A DNA stretch of 64,000 bases from an uncultured Lachnospiraceae bacterium (GCA_910578715.1 CAJTRL010000010.1:1-64000); one strand, 5' to 3'; positions 49,901 to 59,416 are shown, counted from the stretch's first letter. Notes: generated by a model not told the origin, from the sequence alone. Program-made: numbers and translations.

Positions 49901-50882
49901 GAAATTAGTACAGGTTGAGCATTTATACCAGTATTTTCCGGCGGGTGGTATTGGAAAATACAAGAAGTACATTCAGGCGGTGGACGATGTTTCTTTCGAT
50001 ATTTACAAAGGAGAAACGCTCGGACTGGTAGGTGAGTCCGGCTGCGGCAAAACGACGACGGGACGTACTCTGCTGCGTTTGTATGAGCCGACGGGGGGGC
50101 GCTTTGTTTATGACAATGACGTCATATTCGATGTGGAGAAAAAGCAGTATGCCAAAATGCTTCCTTACCGGAAAAAGATGCAGATTGTTTTCCAGGACCC
50201 GTATGCCAGCCTCGACCCCCGTATGACGATTGGCGATATCGTCGGGGAAGCCATCGATACGCATAAGATGGCGGCCGATAAAAAGGAAAGATATGACATT
50301 ATTATAGAGATGCTGCAGCGCGTCGGATTAAACTCCGAGCATGCGAACCGTTATCCCCACGAGTTTTCCGGCGGGCAGAGACAGCGTGTTGGCATTGCGA
50401 GAGCGCTTGCGGTAAGGCCGGAGTTCATCGTCTGCGATGAACCGATTTCGGCGCTGGATGTGTCCATTCAGGCACAGGTTATCAATATGTTTGAGGATTT
50501 ACAGGCGGAAATGGGGCTGACCTATCTGTTTATCGCCCATGACCTTTCTGCGGTAAAACATATTTCCAACAGAATCGGCGTTATGTATCTTGGCAAAATG
50601 GTGGAACTCGCCGACAGCTATGAGCTGATTACGAGGCCGCTGCACCCTTATACGAAGAGCCTGATTTCCGCGATTCCGATTGCGGACCCGAAAACGGCGA
50701 AGGAGAGCCAGCGTATCGTGCTGGAAGGGGACGTGCCGAGCCCGTTGAATCCGCCTTCCGGATGCCGGTTCCGCACGAGGTGTCCTTATGCGGATGAAAG
50801 ATGCGCAGAGGAAGTTCCGGAATGGCGTGAACTGGAAAAAGGACATTTTGCGGCATGCCATCATATTGACAAGTGTAATTAA
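49893..50882 (+). CDS. oppF: Oligopeptide ABC transporter ATPase OppF
   Basis: 329 residues. Walker [11 protein letters not shown]-loop [12 protein letters not shown], signature FSGGQRQR, Walker [13 protein letters not shown] and H-loop FIAHDLS. The C-terminal extension carries [14 protein letters not shown] and a last CHH. The [19 protein letters not shown] element is typical of OppF. It lies between oppD (8-base overlap) and oppA (76-base gap with a strong binding site), so oppA may also be made at higher levels by its own start. Confidence 0.95.
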   Translation: MSEKLVQVEHLYQYFPAGGIGKYKKYIQAVDDVSFDIYKGETLGLVGESGCGKTTTGRTLLRLYEPTGGRFVYDNDVIFDVEKKQYAKMLPYRKKMQIVFQDPYASLDPRMTIGDIVGEAIDTHKMAADKKERYDIIIEMLQRVGLNSEHANRYPHEFSGGQRQRVGIARALAVRPEFIVCDEPISALDVSIQAQVINMFEDLQAEMGLTYLFIAHDLSAVKHISNRIGVMYLGKMVELADSYELITRPLHPYTKSLISAIPIADPKTAKESQRIVLEGDVPSPLNPPSGCRFRTRCPYADERCAEEVPEWRELEKGHFAACHHIDKCN

Positions 50883-50958
50883 ATGTGGTAAACCGATATA
50901 GGCGGTGATAATTCACAGTCTGTATTGTTTTATAAATTTTATAAGAGGAGGAACGATT

Positions 50959-52701
50959 ATGAAAAAAAGAGTAATCGCGCTCTTACTGGCGGCTACGATG
51001 GTTGTTGGCCTGACAGCCTGCGGCGGCGGTGACAGCAATAATGCACCGGCAGCAGACAATACGCAGACCACGGACAATACGGCGACAGACGGAGCAACAA
51101 CAGACACACAGACAACCGACACAACTGCAGACACAAACACAGACGCGGCAGCAGATACAACAACGGGTGGAAACAAAATTCTTTCCGTTCAGGTAGGCCC
51201 TGACCCCGAGACAATCGACCCTGCGCTGAACAGTGCGGTAGACGGCGGTAACATGTTACTGCACTCCTATGAGTGTCTTTTAACAGTAGACCAGGAAGGC
51301 AAACTTGCTCCCGGCCAGGCTGAGACATGGGAAACAAGCGATGACGGTCTTACATGGACATTCCATTTAAGAGACGGCCTGAAATGGTCCGACGGTTCCG
51401 ATTTAACGGCGAACGATTTCGTTTACAGCTGGAAGAGAGTATGCGACCCGATGGTAGCGGCTCCTTATGCTGAGACAGTTCTCGGTATGGTAGAAGGTTA
51501 CGCGGATGCAGTTGCGGGTAATCTGGATGCGCTCCAGGTAGCGGCGCCGGATGACAAAACACTGGTTGTTACATTATCCAGTCCCTGTTCTTTCTTCGGC
51601 AGCCTTGCGGCATTTGCAACTCTGAGCCCTGTTCAGCAGGCGACGGTAGAAGCGAACGGCGACGCATGGGCAACCGCAGCAGAAACCTATATCTGTAACG
51701 GACCTTTCTACATTTCAGAGTGGGTACCCGGTTCTTATATCATGATGAGCAAGAACCCGAACTACTGGAATGCGGACGCAATCAAACTGGACGGCATCAA
51801 ATGGAACCTGATTGAGGATTCCAATGCGGCTTACAGCGCATACCAGACAGGTGAAGTCCTGATGATTAAAGACGTTCCGACGGAAGAAATTCCTTCCCTT
51901 TCCGGAAACTCCGATTTCTATGTAGACCCGATTATCGGTACTTACTATCTGAGTGTAAATACACAGAGAGAGGCTTTCAGCGATGCGAGAGTTCGTAAAG
52001 CGTTAAGCCTTGCAATTGACCGTGAATATGTTGCAAACACGCTGATGCAGGGAACTTATTCTCCGGCAAGCAACTTCATGGGCCCCGGCTGGATTGATAC
52101 GGACGGAAGCCAGTTCATCGACAATGCAAACGGCGGTCAGCCTTATATCGATACGACAAATCATGAAGCAAACGTGGAAGAAGCTAAGAAACTGATGGAA
52201 GAAGCCGGTTATCCGAACGGCGAGGGATTCCCGTCCATTACCTATTCCACAAATGACGCAGGCTACCACAAAGTAGTTGCTGAGTACTTACAGCAGGCAT
52301 GGGCTGAGCTCGGTATCGACCTTCAGGTAGAAATCGTTGAGTGGGCGAGCTTCACACCGATGAGACGTAACGGCGATTATGACTCCGCTCGTAACGGCTG
52401 GGTAGGAGATTACAGCGACCCTTCCAATATGTTAGACCTGCTTTATTCTTCCAACGGTAACAACGACGGTAAGTTCAATAATGCAGAATACGATGCGGCA
52501 ATGGATATTTCCAGAACAACGCTGGATGCGGCGGAACGTTCCGAGGCTCTTCACAAAGCAGAAGATATCCTGATGGAAGAGGCTGGATGTATTCCGGTAG
52601 CTTACTACAATGACTTCTGGTTACAGAGCGATAAGATTACAGGTTCCTGGCATTCACCTTACGGCTACTGGTTCTTCATGTACGCGGATATCGCTGAATA
52701 A
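50959..52701 (+). CDS. oppA: Oligopeptide-binding lipoprotein OppA
   Basis: 580 residues from the ATG at 50959 (GAGGAGG upstream). The signal peptide ends in the lipobox LTAC, followed by a Thr/Asp/Ala-rich linker of about 45 residues. The body is a SBP_bac_5 domain: ILSVQVGPDPETIDPALNSA, NDFVYSWKRVCDP, YLSVNTQREAFSDARVRKALSLAIDREYVAN and WVGDYSDPSNMLDLL are conserved. It captures peptides outside and delivers them to OppBC. The codon choice (many ACA, GCA, AAC codons) differs from the flanking operons and suggests high expression. A strong terminator follows at 52758. Confidence 0.95.
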   Translation: MKKRVIALLLAATMVVGLTACGGGDSNNAPAADNTQTTDNTATDGATTDTQTTDTTADTNTDAAADTTTGGNKILSVQVGPDPETIDPALNSAVDGGNMLLHSYECLLTVDQEGKLAPGQAETWETSDDGLTWTFHLRDGLKWSDGSDLTANDFVYSWKRVCDPMVAAPYAETVLGMVEGYADAVAGNLDALQVAAPDDKTLVVTLSSPCSFFGSLAAFATLSPVQQATVEANGDAWATAAETYICNGPFYISEWVPGSYIMMSKNPNYWNADAIKLDGIKWNLIEDSNAAYSAYQTGEVLMIKDVPTEEIPSLSGNSDFYVDPIIGTYYLSVNTQREAFSDARVRKALSLAIDREYVANTLMQGTYSPASNFMGPGWIDTDGSQFIDNANGGQPYIDTTNHEANVEEAKKLMEEAGYPNGEGFPSITYSTNDAGYHKVVAEYLQQAWAELGIDLQVEIVEWASFTPMRRNGDYDSARNGWVGDYSDPSNMLDLLYSSNGNNDGKFNNAEYDAAMDISRTTLDAAERSEALHKAEDILMEEAGCIPVAYYNDFWLQSDKITGSWHSPYGYWFFMYADIAE

Positions 52702-52757
52702 GCGGAATTACGCGGTACGGACTGAATCCGTAAAGATTGTATCATAAATGATAATAG

Positions 52758-52798
52758 AGAGCAGATACGGTAGTGATACTGTATCTGCTCTTTTTATA
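52758..52798 (+). terminator. Intrinsic terminator after oppA
   Basis: GAGCAGATAC (52759-52768) pairs with GTATCTGCTC (52781-52790), then TTTTTATATA. Confidence 0.88.
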
Positions 52799-52799
52799 T

Positions 52800-52990
52800 A
52801 TAATTGCCTGTTAGTCAGGGAGAAGCAGGGTTACTTGGAGATGCCCTTGAAGAGCGTCAGTGCTTGGCGAGGTTTTTACGGGCCTGGCATCTGCTACTGC
52901 TTTTCACGGAGCGGAAGCGTGCTCTCACAGGGATTCTATGCACCCTCTTGGTAAGAAGTCAGGTTTGCCATCAGGCAAACCATACTTAAA
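52800..52990. repeat. Probable degenerate relative of the 40.6-kb repeat element
   Basis: The 427-base gap between oppA and the next transporter has no gene. From 52911, GGAGCGGAAGCGTGC resembles GGAGCGAAAGCGTGC near the right arm of the 40.6-kb element, and the next 30 bases are loosely similar. A small hairpin GGTTTGCC-ATCA-GGCAAACC (about 52963-52983) follows. The left arm has no clear partner. A possible promoter with TATAAT at 53049-53054 lies at the end of the gap. Confidence 0.35.
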
Positions 52991-53128
52991 TGGTCGTTTC
53001 TGCATAGTTTCTGAAATATACTGCTTAGAATGCCTTGTCAAATTATCCTATAATAAAATCACGACTAGCGGAGAAATGTACAATATAAACAAAAACTGCT
53101 ATGTAATGTTAAAGGGAGGATGATTTTT

Positions 53129-54073
53129 ATGGCGAAAAGCAAGACGTCTGCATCGGTTCCAAAGGTGAAGACTACATGGAAAAATGCTTTTAAGCGCGAC
53201 TGGCAGCTTTATATGTTGCTGCTGATACCGCTGGCGCTGGTATTCCTGTTCAGTTATGCCGCATATCCGGGTCTGCGGATGGTATTTATGAACTACAAGC
53301 CGGCGAAGGGTTATGCGGGAAGCGAGTGGGTAGGGCTTGATATTTTCAGAAAAATATTCAAGGACGCCGATTTCCTGCGTGCGCTGCGGAACTCACTTGT
53401 ATTTAACTTCCTTGATTTAATTGTGGGAACTCCGATACCGATTCTGCTGGCGCTTTTGCTCAATGAGCTGCGCTATCCGAAGTTTAAGAAAGTGTCCCAG
53501 ACGATTCTGTATCTGCCGCATTTCCTGTCATGGGCAATCATCGGAAGCGTTGCTTATCAGCTTTTTAAACCGAGCAGCGGTCTGATTAATATTCTGATTA
53601 TGAATATGGGCGGGGAATCCGTTCCCTTTATTACCGAAAAATGGCACTGGGCCGTTACTTATCTGCTCGTCGGCGTATGGCAGACGATGGGATGGGGAAC
53701 CATCATGTATCTGGCCGGCATTACAAGTATCAGCGGTGAACTTTACGAGGCGGCCATGATAGACGGCGCCGGAAGATGGAAAAGAATGTGGCATATCACA
53801 CTGCCCGGTATCAAACCGACAATCATCACACTGCTGATTATCAATCTGGGCCGTGTTATGAACAGTAATTACGAACGTCTGGCGGTATTCGGAAATTCAC
53901 AGGTAAGGGATTTCCAGTATCAGCTCGCAATCTACATATATGAAAAAGGTCTTGGCAATCTGCAGTTCTCTATGGCGACTGCGGTAGGTCTTTTCCAGTC
54001 CGTAATCGGCGTTATACTGGTGCTTCTTGCTGATAAGTTCGCCAAACTGCTTGGCGAAGAAGGCTTGCTGTAA
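53129..54073 (+). CDS. Carbohydrate ABC transporter permease, LplB type (second system)
   Basis: 314 residues from the ATG at 53129, 10 bases after GGGAGG. Six helices; the start WQLYMLLLIPLALVFLFSYAAYPGLRMVFMNY and the EAA loop EAAMIDGAGRWKRMWHITLPGI place it in the LplB family with the permease at 5640. It is the first gene of an LplB/YtcP/lipoprotein set without an ATPase. The next start codon lies 14 bases after its stop. The substrate is unknown, though the adjacent AraC regulator and the rhamnogalacturonan operon nearby suggest pectin fragments. Confidence 0.93.
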   Translation: MAKSKTSASVPKVKTTWKNAFKRDWQLYMLLLIPLALVFLFSYAAYPGLRMVFMNYKPAKGYAGSEWVGLDIFRKIFKDADFLRALRNSLVFNFLDLIVGTPIPILLALLLNELRYPKFKKVSQTILYLPHFLSWAIIGSVAYQLFKPSSGLINILIMNMGGESVPFITEKWHWAVTYLLVGVWQTMGWGTIMYLAGITSISGELYEAAMIDGAGRWKRMWHITLPGIKPTIITLLIINLGRVMNSNYERLAVFGNSQVRDFQYQLAIYIYEKGLGNLQFSMATAVGLFQSVIGVILVLLADKFAKLLGEEGLL

Positions 54074-54086
54074 AGGAGGGATGGAG

Positions 54087-55010
54087 ATGGCTAAGAATAA
54101 AGATATCAATACCGAAGAAGTAACACCCGATGGCAGCCGGGCCATTAATAAGTTTCGTTTCAGCGATGCGCTGATTATGATTGTACTTGGGCTTTTATGC
54201 CTGACCTGTATTCTGCCCTTTATCTATCTTGCTGCGAAATCCATTTCCAGCAACAATGCGGTTCTGGCGAAGCAGGTATATCTGATACCGAAAGATATCA
54301 CACTGGATGCGTATGTATCCTTGTTTAAAGACGGTTCAATGGTAAGAGCCATGGGATACAGCGTAGTTGTTACGGCGATATTCACGGCGCTTGGTATGAT
54401 TGCATGTACCTGTGCGGCATATCCGTTATCCAAGAAAAGGCTGAAGGGTAAAAAGGCGTTTACGTTTCTTTTGATGGTACCCATGTATTTTACGGCGGGT
54501 CTGATTCCTTCCTATCTGCTGTTCAAGGATATGAAACTCCTCGATACGATGTGGGTACTGATTTGGCCTCTGATTTATTCGCCCTACAATATGCTGATTA
54601 TGAAAACATATCTGCAATCGACCATACCGGACAGCCTCGAAGAATCGGCGTTTCTGGACGGCGCATCCAATCTGCAGATTTTGTGGCGAATCGTATTACC
54701 TTTATCTAAGCCGATTATCGCGACATTGTCCCTGTTCTATGCGGTAGGACGATGGAACGCATATGCAGATAACCAGTATTATATCAGAAGCGATAATCTG
54801 AAAATGGTTCAGTATAAACTGTATCAGATGGTTGCTTCCGCAACAGAAGCGCAGACGACGACGCTTTCGGAAGCGGCGGCCGTAACGAGTACGCCGGAAG
54901 TGCTCCAGGCAGCGTCCATCATGTTCGTTACGATACCGATTATCATCATCTATCCTTTCCTGCAGAAATACTTTGTAAAAGGTGCGATGGTCGGAGCGGT
55001 CAAGGGTTAA
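54087..55010 (+). CDS. Carbohydrate ABC transporter permease, YtcP type (second system)
   Basis: 307 residues from the ATG at 54087, 6 bases after GGAGGG; an ATG at 54081 is too close. Six helices; the EAA loop is EESAFLDGASNLQILWRIVLPL and the end PFLQKYFVKGAMVGAVKG matches that of the permease at 6591-7481. It works with the LplB-type partner. The stop codon is part of a GAA-capped hairpin (55006-55028) and a second hairpin follows, before the binding-protein gene 136 bases on; these may set a higher level of binding protein than of permease. Confidence 0.93.
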   Translation: MAKNKDINTEEVTPDGSRAINKFRFSDALIMIVLGLLCLTCILPFIYLAAKSISSNNAVLAKQVYLIPKDITLDAYVSLFKDGSMVRAMGYSVVVTAIFTALGMIACTCAAYPLSKKRLKGKKAFTFLLMVPMYFTAGLIPSYLLFKDMKLLDTMWVLIWPLIYSPYNMLIMKTYLQSTIPDSLEESAFLDGASNLQILWRIVLPLSKPIIATLSLFYAVGRWNAYADNQYYIRSDNLKMVQYKLYQMVASATEAQTTTLSEAAAVTSTPEVLQAASIMFVTIPIIIIYPFLQKYFVKGAMVGAVKG

Positions 55011-55053
55011 AAATCGAAGATTTTTAACGGCAAGTTTGGGCACCGCCCAAACT
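55006..55053 (+). repeat. Two tandem intercistronic hairpins
   Basis: GTTAAAAATC-GAA-GATTTTTAAC (55006-55028) and AGTTTGGGC-ACC-GCCCAAACT (55033-55053). They begin in the stop codon of the permease and could protect or separate the mRNA parts. Confidence 0.6.
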
Positions 55054-55145
55054 CGCGGGTTGTGGAATGATAACAATATTGATAGTCCTCCGCGTCAGGC
55101 GGTTGAACTATACATCAAATTCTATTTTGAAAAGGAGGAAATATT

Positions 55146-56915
55146 ATGAAGAAGAACATTCTTCAAAAAGTACTGGTCTTCGCGCTGACAGGTGCGATGG
55201 CTATGGGAATGCTCAGTGGTTGTGGAAACGGCGGTTCTGACTCTTCCAATACAGATACGCAGACACAGACAACGACTGACAACACTGCTGCAACAGATAA
55301 CAGTGCAGCAACGGATAACAGTGCAGCAACAACGGACACCACGACAGATACTGCAACAACAGAGCCCGCAGCAAATGCGGCAGCAGGAATCGAAGGTTAT
55401 GAAGCGTTTGCTGACAACGTAACACTGAAAGTAGCTGTTTATGACAGAGGTGTAGAAGGTGTACCGACAGTCGATGACAACTACTGGACCAAATGGGTTC
55501 AGGAGAATTTCGGTGACAAGTACAATATTACCGTACAGTATGTGCCGATTACAAGAACCGACGTTATGACAGACTACGCGCTCCTTGCAGCAGCGGATGA
55601 TTTACCGACTATCCTGATGGAATATGACTATCCGAAGGTTGCTCAGTGGGCGAACGACGGTTATCTGACAACCTATGACTTGGATGCGTTTGCACAGGTT
55701 GCTCCGACTTACTATCAGAGAATGGTAGACCTGAATCAGATTCCTTATACGCAGATGGGCGGCGAGACATACTTCGCACTGGCTGAAAGACCGTACTACA
55801 ACACAACTTATACATACCAGAACTTCGTTCGTATGGACTGGTTAAGAGAAGTTGGTTATGAAGAAGTGCCGAAGACTTATGATGATATGGTAGACGCTCT
55901 GACCAAGATTAAAGAAGCTGGTCTCTGCGATTATCCGGGCAGCCCGATTGTAACAAACAAGATGGTAGCTGTTGGTGCGGATACACAGAACTATGGTTTC
56001 AGAACCTATCCTCTGAACGAGGAAGAGTGGGTAATGTACAGCGATTACAATGTTGTACCGATGAACTGGGAGCCTACAAAGAAATATCTGCAGACTGCTA
56101 ACGAGCTGTACAACCTGGGCATTACAAACCCTGAATACTACATCACAGACGATGAGACATGGAAAGCAAACTTCATCAACGGTAAGGCATTCAATTACAG
56201 CAACTATATTTCCGCAAACATGGATTTCCTCAATTCCTTCTATGAGAACAATCCGGATGCAGAGCTGGCGGTTGTTCCGGCTGATGCAGAGTACGCTGGT
56301 TCTTACGGATATCGTACAGATAACCCGTTTGGTATGATTATCTGCTTTTCTTCTTCCGCAACAGAAGATGAACTGAAAGCAGCATGGATGTACATGGAAT
56401 GGATGACACAGGAAGAGAACCTCTTCACGATGCAGTGGGGTATCGAAGGCGAGAACTACACAGTAGAAAATGGTCTTCCGGTATCTGTAGCGGATTACTC
56501 CGGTGATTGTACACAGGGCTTCAACAACAGCAAAGACTACTGGTGTGTAACAATCGAGAGCAGAAACGCTGGTACGATTGAAGAGATTATCGCGGCGACA
56601 ACACCTACCGGACTTCCTCAGGATTTCACACAGGATGTTATCGACTTCTACAACAAACGTGTTGAGATTTCTTCAACGGATTATGCTTGTACGGACCCTA
56701 TCTTCGCGGTAGCGCTTGATACTGTTTCTGAATATTCAGGAACACTTGCGGCTCTCTGGACAGAGTACTATGATACGCTGACCATGTGCAAACCGGAAGA
56801 GTTTGAAGCAAAATACGCAGAACTGTCTCAGAAATATCTGGATGCTGGTTTCCAGGATATCGCAGACGAAAGACTGGATGCGTTCAATAACGGCAATACT
56901 ACGAAATTGCAGTAA
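55146..56915 (+). CDS. Extracellular sugar-binding lipoprotein (second system)
   Basis: 589 residues with AGGAGG 8 bases before the ATG. The signal peptide ends in the lipobox LSGC, and a Thr/Ala/Asn-rich linker (TATDNSAATDNSAATTD, a short repeat) runs to about residue 75. The body has the LplA-type features also seen in the first system: WVQENFGDKYNITVQYVPITR, RMDWLREVGYEEVPKTYDDMVDALTKIKE and MQWGIEGENYTVENG. It should sit on the outer face and feed the two upstream permeases. Like OppA it uses codons such as ACA and GCA heavily, which fits strong expression. A terminator follows at 56946. Confidence 0.93.
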   Translation: MKKNILQKVLVFALTGAMAMGMLSGCGNGGSDSSNTDTQTQTTTDNTAATDNSAATDNSAATTDTTTDTATTEPAANAAAGIEGYEAFADNVTLKVAVYDRGVEGVPTVDDNYWTKWVQENFGDKYNITVQYVPITRTDVMTDYALLAAADDLPTILMEYDYPKVAQWANDGYLTTYDLDAFAQVAPTYYQRMVDLNQIPYTQMGGETYFALAERPYYNTTYTYQNFVRMDWLREVGYEEVPKTYDDMVDALTKIKEAGLCDYPGSPIVTNKMVAVGADTQNYGFRTYPLNEEEWVMYSDYNVVPMNWEPTKKYLQTANELYNLGITNPEYYITDDETWKANFINGKAFNYSNYISANMDFLNSFYENNPDAELAVVPADAEYAGSYGYRTDNPFGMIICFSSSATEDELKAAWMYMEWMTQEENLFTMQWGIEGENYTVENGLPVSVADYSGDCTQGFNNSKDYWCVTIESRNAGTIEEIIAATTPTGLPQDFTQDVIDFYNKRVEISSTDYACTDPIFAVALDTVSEYSGTLAALWTEYYDTLTMCKPEEFEAKYAELSQKYLDAGFQDIADERLDAFNNGNTTKLQ

Positions 56916-56945
56916 TTCTAATTTTGACAAAAATAGTAGTTCTGA

Positions 56946-56988
56946 TAACAGGCCGTCGCACTTGTGTGCGGCGGTCTTGTTATTTTGC
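56946..56988 (+). terminator. Intrinsic terminator after second sugar-binding lipoprotein
   Basis: TAACAGGCCGTCGCAC (56946-56961) pairs with GTGCGGCGGTCTTGTTA (56966-56982), with one bulge and G-T pairs, then TTTTG. Confidence 0.8.
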
Positions 56989-57004
56989 TTCCGTTAATCT
57001 CCTA

Positions 57005-57034
57005 TTGACAATCCCAATTCGTTTCTCTTATAAT
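57005..57034 (+). promoter_or_regulatory. Promoter of AraC regulator
   Basis: TTGACA (57005-57010), 18-bp spacer, perfect TATAAT (57029-57034); the gene starts 48 bases later. Confidence 0.75.
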
Positions 57035-57081
57035 GTAGGCTAACGCAAAGGATTTTCGGACAAAAGATGGAGGCGTGTAAG

Positions 57082-58116
57082 ATGGCAAAGCCTACAAATA
57101 CAATAACAGAATACCGAAACTATTATCTGCCGCCTCATTTTCCGGCGTTGCTGCTTTCGGGCGACCATTGGAGGATTTCGGACAAACAGAGAGACAGGCT
57201 GCATTTCCACAATTGTCTTGAAATTGGAATCTGCCATGCGGGAAGCGGATTTATGGAGTTTTACGGGGAGACCTGTCCTTTTCAGGAGGGAGATATTACC
57301 ATCATTCCGCAGAATGTACCACATTCTACATATAGCACGCCGGGGGCTTCCAGCTTAAGTCTCTGGTCATATCTTTTTATAGACCCGAAGGAATTTTTCA
57401 GACATTCCCTCCCTTCCACATGGAAAAATTATGAGTTACAGCCCTATGCGTTCCAGAATTTCAAATACCTCCTGAGCAGAGAGCGTTATCCGGAAGTCTG
57501 GCAGCTGCTTACGCTTATTATCAAGGAACTTCGGGAGCAGAAACTGGGTTATCAGTTTGCGGCCAGAGGACTGATGCTTTCGTTGTATATTGAGATTTAT
57601 CGTATTCAGTCCCAGGAAGAGGAAGTGCGCGAAGAAAAGGAAGGAAACAAAAGGGAAAGAGAAGAACAGTACGGCCGGACGGAAGAAGAGGAAAAAGGAG
57701 GAGGGGGGGGCTTTTCGGATGCGGCCAGCCCGCTGTCGATTGCCCCGGCGCTCGATTATATTGAAAAAAATTATATGAAGCAGTTCAGCATCGAATTTCT
57801 CGCGGATTTGTGCCATTGGAGTCCCACGCATTTCCGAAGAATTTTTCACTCCATCATGCGGATTTCTCCGCTGAATTATTTGAACAATACCCGCATACAG
57901 AAGTCTTGCAGTCTGTTATGCAGTACGGAAGAATCCATTCTGAGCATTTCAGAGGCTGTGGGATTTCAGTCCGTTTCCAGTTATAACCGCTATTTTTATC
58001 GCCTGATGTCGCAGTCTCCGCGGGAATACAGGCGGCAGATGCTGCAGTCGGATAAACAGCAGGCGCAGAGTATGTCCATTCTGGAATTTTCCGGCTGGAT
58101 GTACCCGGAACCTTAA
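57082..58116 (+). CDS. AraC-family regulator with cupin sensor and charged linker
   Basis: 344 residues from the ATG at 57082 with GGAGG 7 bases upstream; an ATG at 57067 has no site. Residues 1-170 form a cupin-like sugar sensor (RLHFHNCLEIGICHAGSGFMEF, FQEGDITIIPQNVPHST). A highly charged linker (EEEVREEKEGNKREREEQYGRTEEEEKGGGGGF) contains a run of eight G in the DNA. The HTH_18 domain fills about 225-330 (FSIEFLADLCHWSPTHFRRIFH, then SVSSYNRYFYRLMSQSPREYRRQ). It lies directly after the second sugar transporter, in the same direction but with its own promoter, and likely controls that operon or the divergent rhamnogalacturonan genes. Confidence 0.88.
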   Translation: MAKPTNTITEYRNYYLPPHFPALLLSGDHWRISDKQRDRLHFHNCLEIGICHAGSGFMEFYGETCPFQEGDITIIPQNVPHSTYSTPGASSLSLWSYLFIDPKEFFRHSLPSTWKNYELQPYAFQNFKYLLSRERYPEVWQLLTLIIKELREQKLGYQFAARGLMLSLYIEIYRIQSQEEEVREEKEGNKREREEQYGRTEEEEKGGGGGFSDAASPLSIAPALDYIEKNYMKQFSIEFLADLCHWSPTHFRRIFHSIMRISPLNYLNNTRIQKSCSLLCSTEESILSISEAVGFQSVSSYNRYFYRLMSQSPREYRRQMLQSDKQQAQSMSILEFSGWMYPEP

Positions 58117-58150
58117 ATACGCAGGCTCCACAGAGCCTGCGTATTTTACT
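58115..58150 (+). terminator. Intrinsic terminator after AraC regulator
   Basis: AAATACGCAGGCTC-CACA-GAGCCTGCGTATTT (58115-58146), 14-bp perfect stem, followed by TACTT; the left arm overlaps the stop codon. Confidence 0.88.
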
Positions 58151-58206
58151 TGTAGTGCGCCTGGCGACGTCTGTTTCTGCCTTGTTTCCAGCCCCGGGAA
58201 CACCTA

Positions 58207-58235
58207 TTGACAACGGGAAACAGTTTGTTTATAAT
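58207..58235 (+). promoter_or_regulatory. Promoter of Rpn-type nuclease gene
   Basis: TTGACA (58207-58212), 17-bp spacer, TATAAT (58230-58235). The leader to the gene is about 155 bases and includes no feature I can identify. Confidence 0.78.
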
Positions 58236-58398
58236 TTATTTTACAAGAAGAGTTCTCTGATGTGAAATCTCCGTTCTGTTCAGAACGAATAATCGGGTAT
58301 ATCCGATTCCGGCGTTATCAGCCATATTTCACAAGATATAACAGAAGAATGGCTGAGGCAGTATTGGTTTGGCTACTGCAGGGCCGGAAAGGATTTGA

Positions 58399-59328
58399 AT
58401 GGGAAAGAAGGATAAAGCAGATAGGAATTTTTTTGAAAAAAAAGAGCGGTTTGCAGAATTAATGAATCATATTTATAATCGGAAAACGGATAAAATATGT
58501 CCGGAAGATTTGGTGGTAATCAGGCGTAATTATGCGCCGTTAGCCTTTCCTTTTGGTGGAAAAGAGAGAGATTTGTTAATGTTTGATAAAAAGCGAAATA
58601 TTTATTATGGGCTGGAAATAGAAACCGAGTCCGATTATAGCATGCCGGAACGTATTATGGTATATGATGCCAGCGAATATGAAGAGCAGATAAAAGAAAT
58701 TCACAATAAGAATTTGGAAAGCAAGAGCTATAAAACGTATCGGGAGAAAAAGAGCAGAATGACCCAGAAAGATTTTTTGATTCCGATTATAACGTCTGTA
58801 TTATATTTAGGTACGAATCACTGGAAGGGAAGGAGAACGCTCTCGCAGATGTTTTCAAATAAAAAGCAGGCGGAACAGCTCTTAGGAAATCGATATCCGG
58901 AATATGATTTTCCGCTGTTGGAAGCGGATTATCAAAACCCGGAAATATACAGGACAGATTTGAAAGAGTTTTTCCAGGCCATGCAATGTCGATTGGATAA
59001 AAATAGGCTTCGTGCTCTTTTTAATACGGAGGCCTTTCAGAATCTGTCTCCTGATACGGAATGGGCTATTGCAATTCATTTAAATATCAGCAGACTGGTA
59101 AAGAAAATGGAGAAGGAGGAAGTTGGTATGTGTAAGGCATTTCAAGATTTGATGGAAGAAGAGCGGAGGGAAGGCAAAAAGGAAGGTAGAAGAGAAGGCA
59201 AAAAGGAAGGCAGAAAAGAAGAGAAAATACAGACAATTCGTAGGATGGTACAGGAGGGACTGGATGAGGGAATTATCAACCGGGTGACAAAATGTACGAA
59301 AGAAGAGTTTCAGGCGGCTCTGAATTGA
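58399..59328 (+). CDS. Rpn/YhgA-like PD-(D/E)xK nuclease
   Basis: 309 residues. The N-terminal half fits the Rpn (recombination-promoting nuclease, transposase_31-like) fold: ERDLLMF-(x)-NIYYGLEIETESDYSMPERIMVYDASEYEEQI, where Asp and Glu-x-Glu would bind metal, then RMTQKDFLIPIITSVLYLGTNHW. The C-terminus has a charged repeat region (KEGRREGKKEGRKEEK) and the last helix with two short segments, typical of Rpn proteins in Firmicutes. Rpn nucleases cut DNA and promote RecA-independent exchange in E. coli. The start is at 58399, which overlaps an unused frame; the -10 TATAAT is 160 bases upstream. It stands alone between two oppositely oriented sugar loci. Confidence 0.85.
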   Translation: MGKKDKADRNFFEKKERFAELMNHIYNRKTDKICPEDLVVIRRNYAPLAFPFGGKERDLLMFDKKRNIYYGLEIETESDYSMPERIMVYDASEYEEQIKEIHNKNLESKSYKTYREKKSRMTQKDFLIPIITSVLYLGTNHWKGRRTLSQMFSNKKQAEQLLGNRYPEYDFPLLEADYQNPEIYRTDLKEFFQAMQCRLDKNRLRALFNTEAFQNLSPDTEWAIAIHLNISRLVKKMEKEEVGMCKAFQDLMEEERREGKKEGRREGKKEGRKEEKIQTIRRMVQEGLDEGIINRVTKCTKEEFQAALN

Positions 59329-59387
59329 AGGTGTCGGCGGCCGCTTTCGGGTGGTCATTGGAAGAGCTCAGATAAAAGAATTTTTAA

Positions 59388-59416
59388 CACCGCGAAATAC
59401 GCGGCGTTAAAAATTC
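59388..59416. terminator. Bidirectional terminator between Rpn gene and GH112
   Basis: GAATTTTTAAC (59388-59398) pairs with GTTAAAAATTC (59406-59416), with inner ACCGCG/CGCGGC pairs. A- and T-runs on both sides allow use from either strand. Confidence 0.75.

Noticed and set aside
52748..52954. Small frame after oppA
   Set aside because: It begins in the terminator stem and reads through repeat-like DNA; no binding site.
58262..58462. 66-residue frame before the Rpn gene
   Set aside because: It overlaps the Rpn start, lacks a binding site and has no family features.
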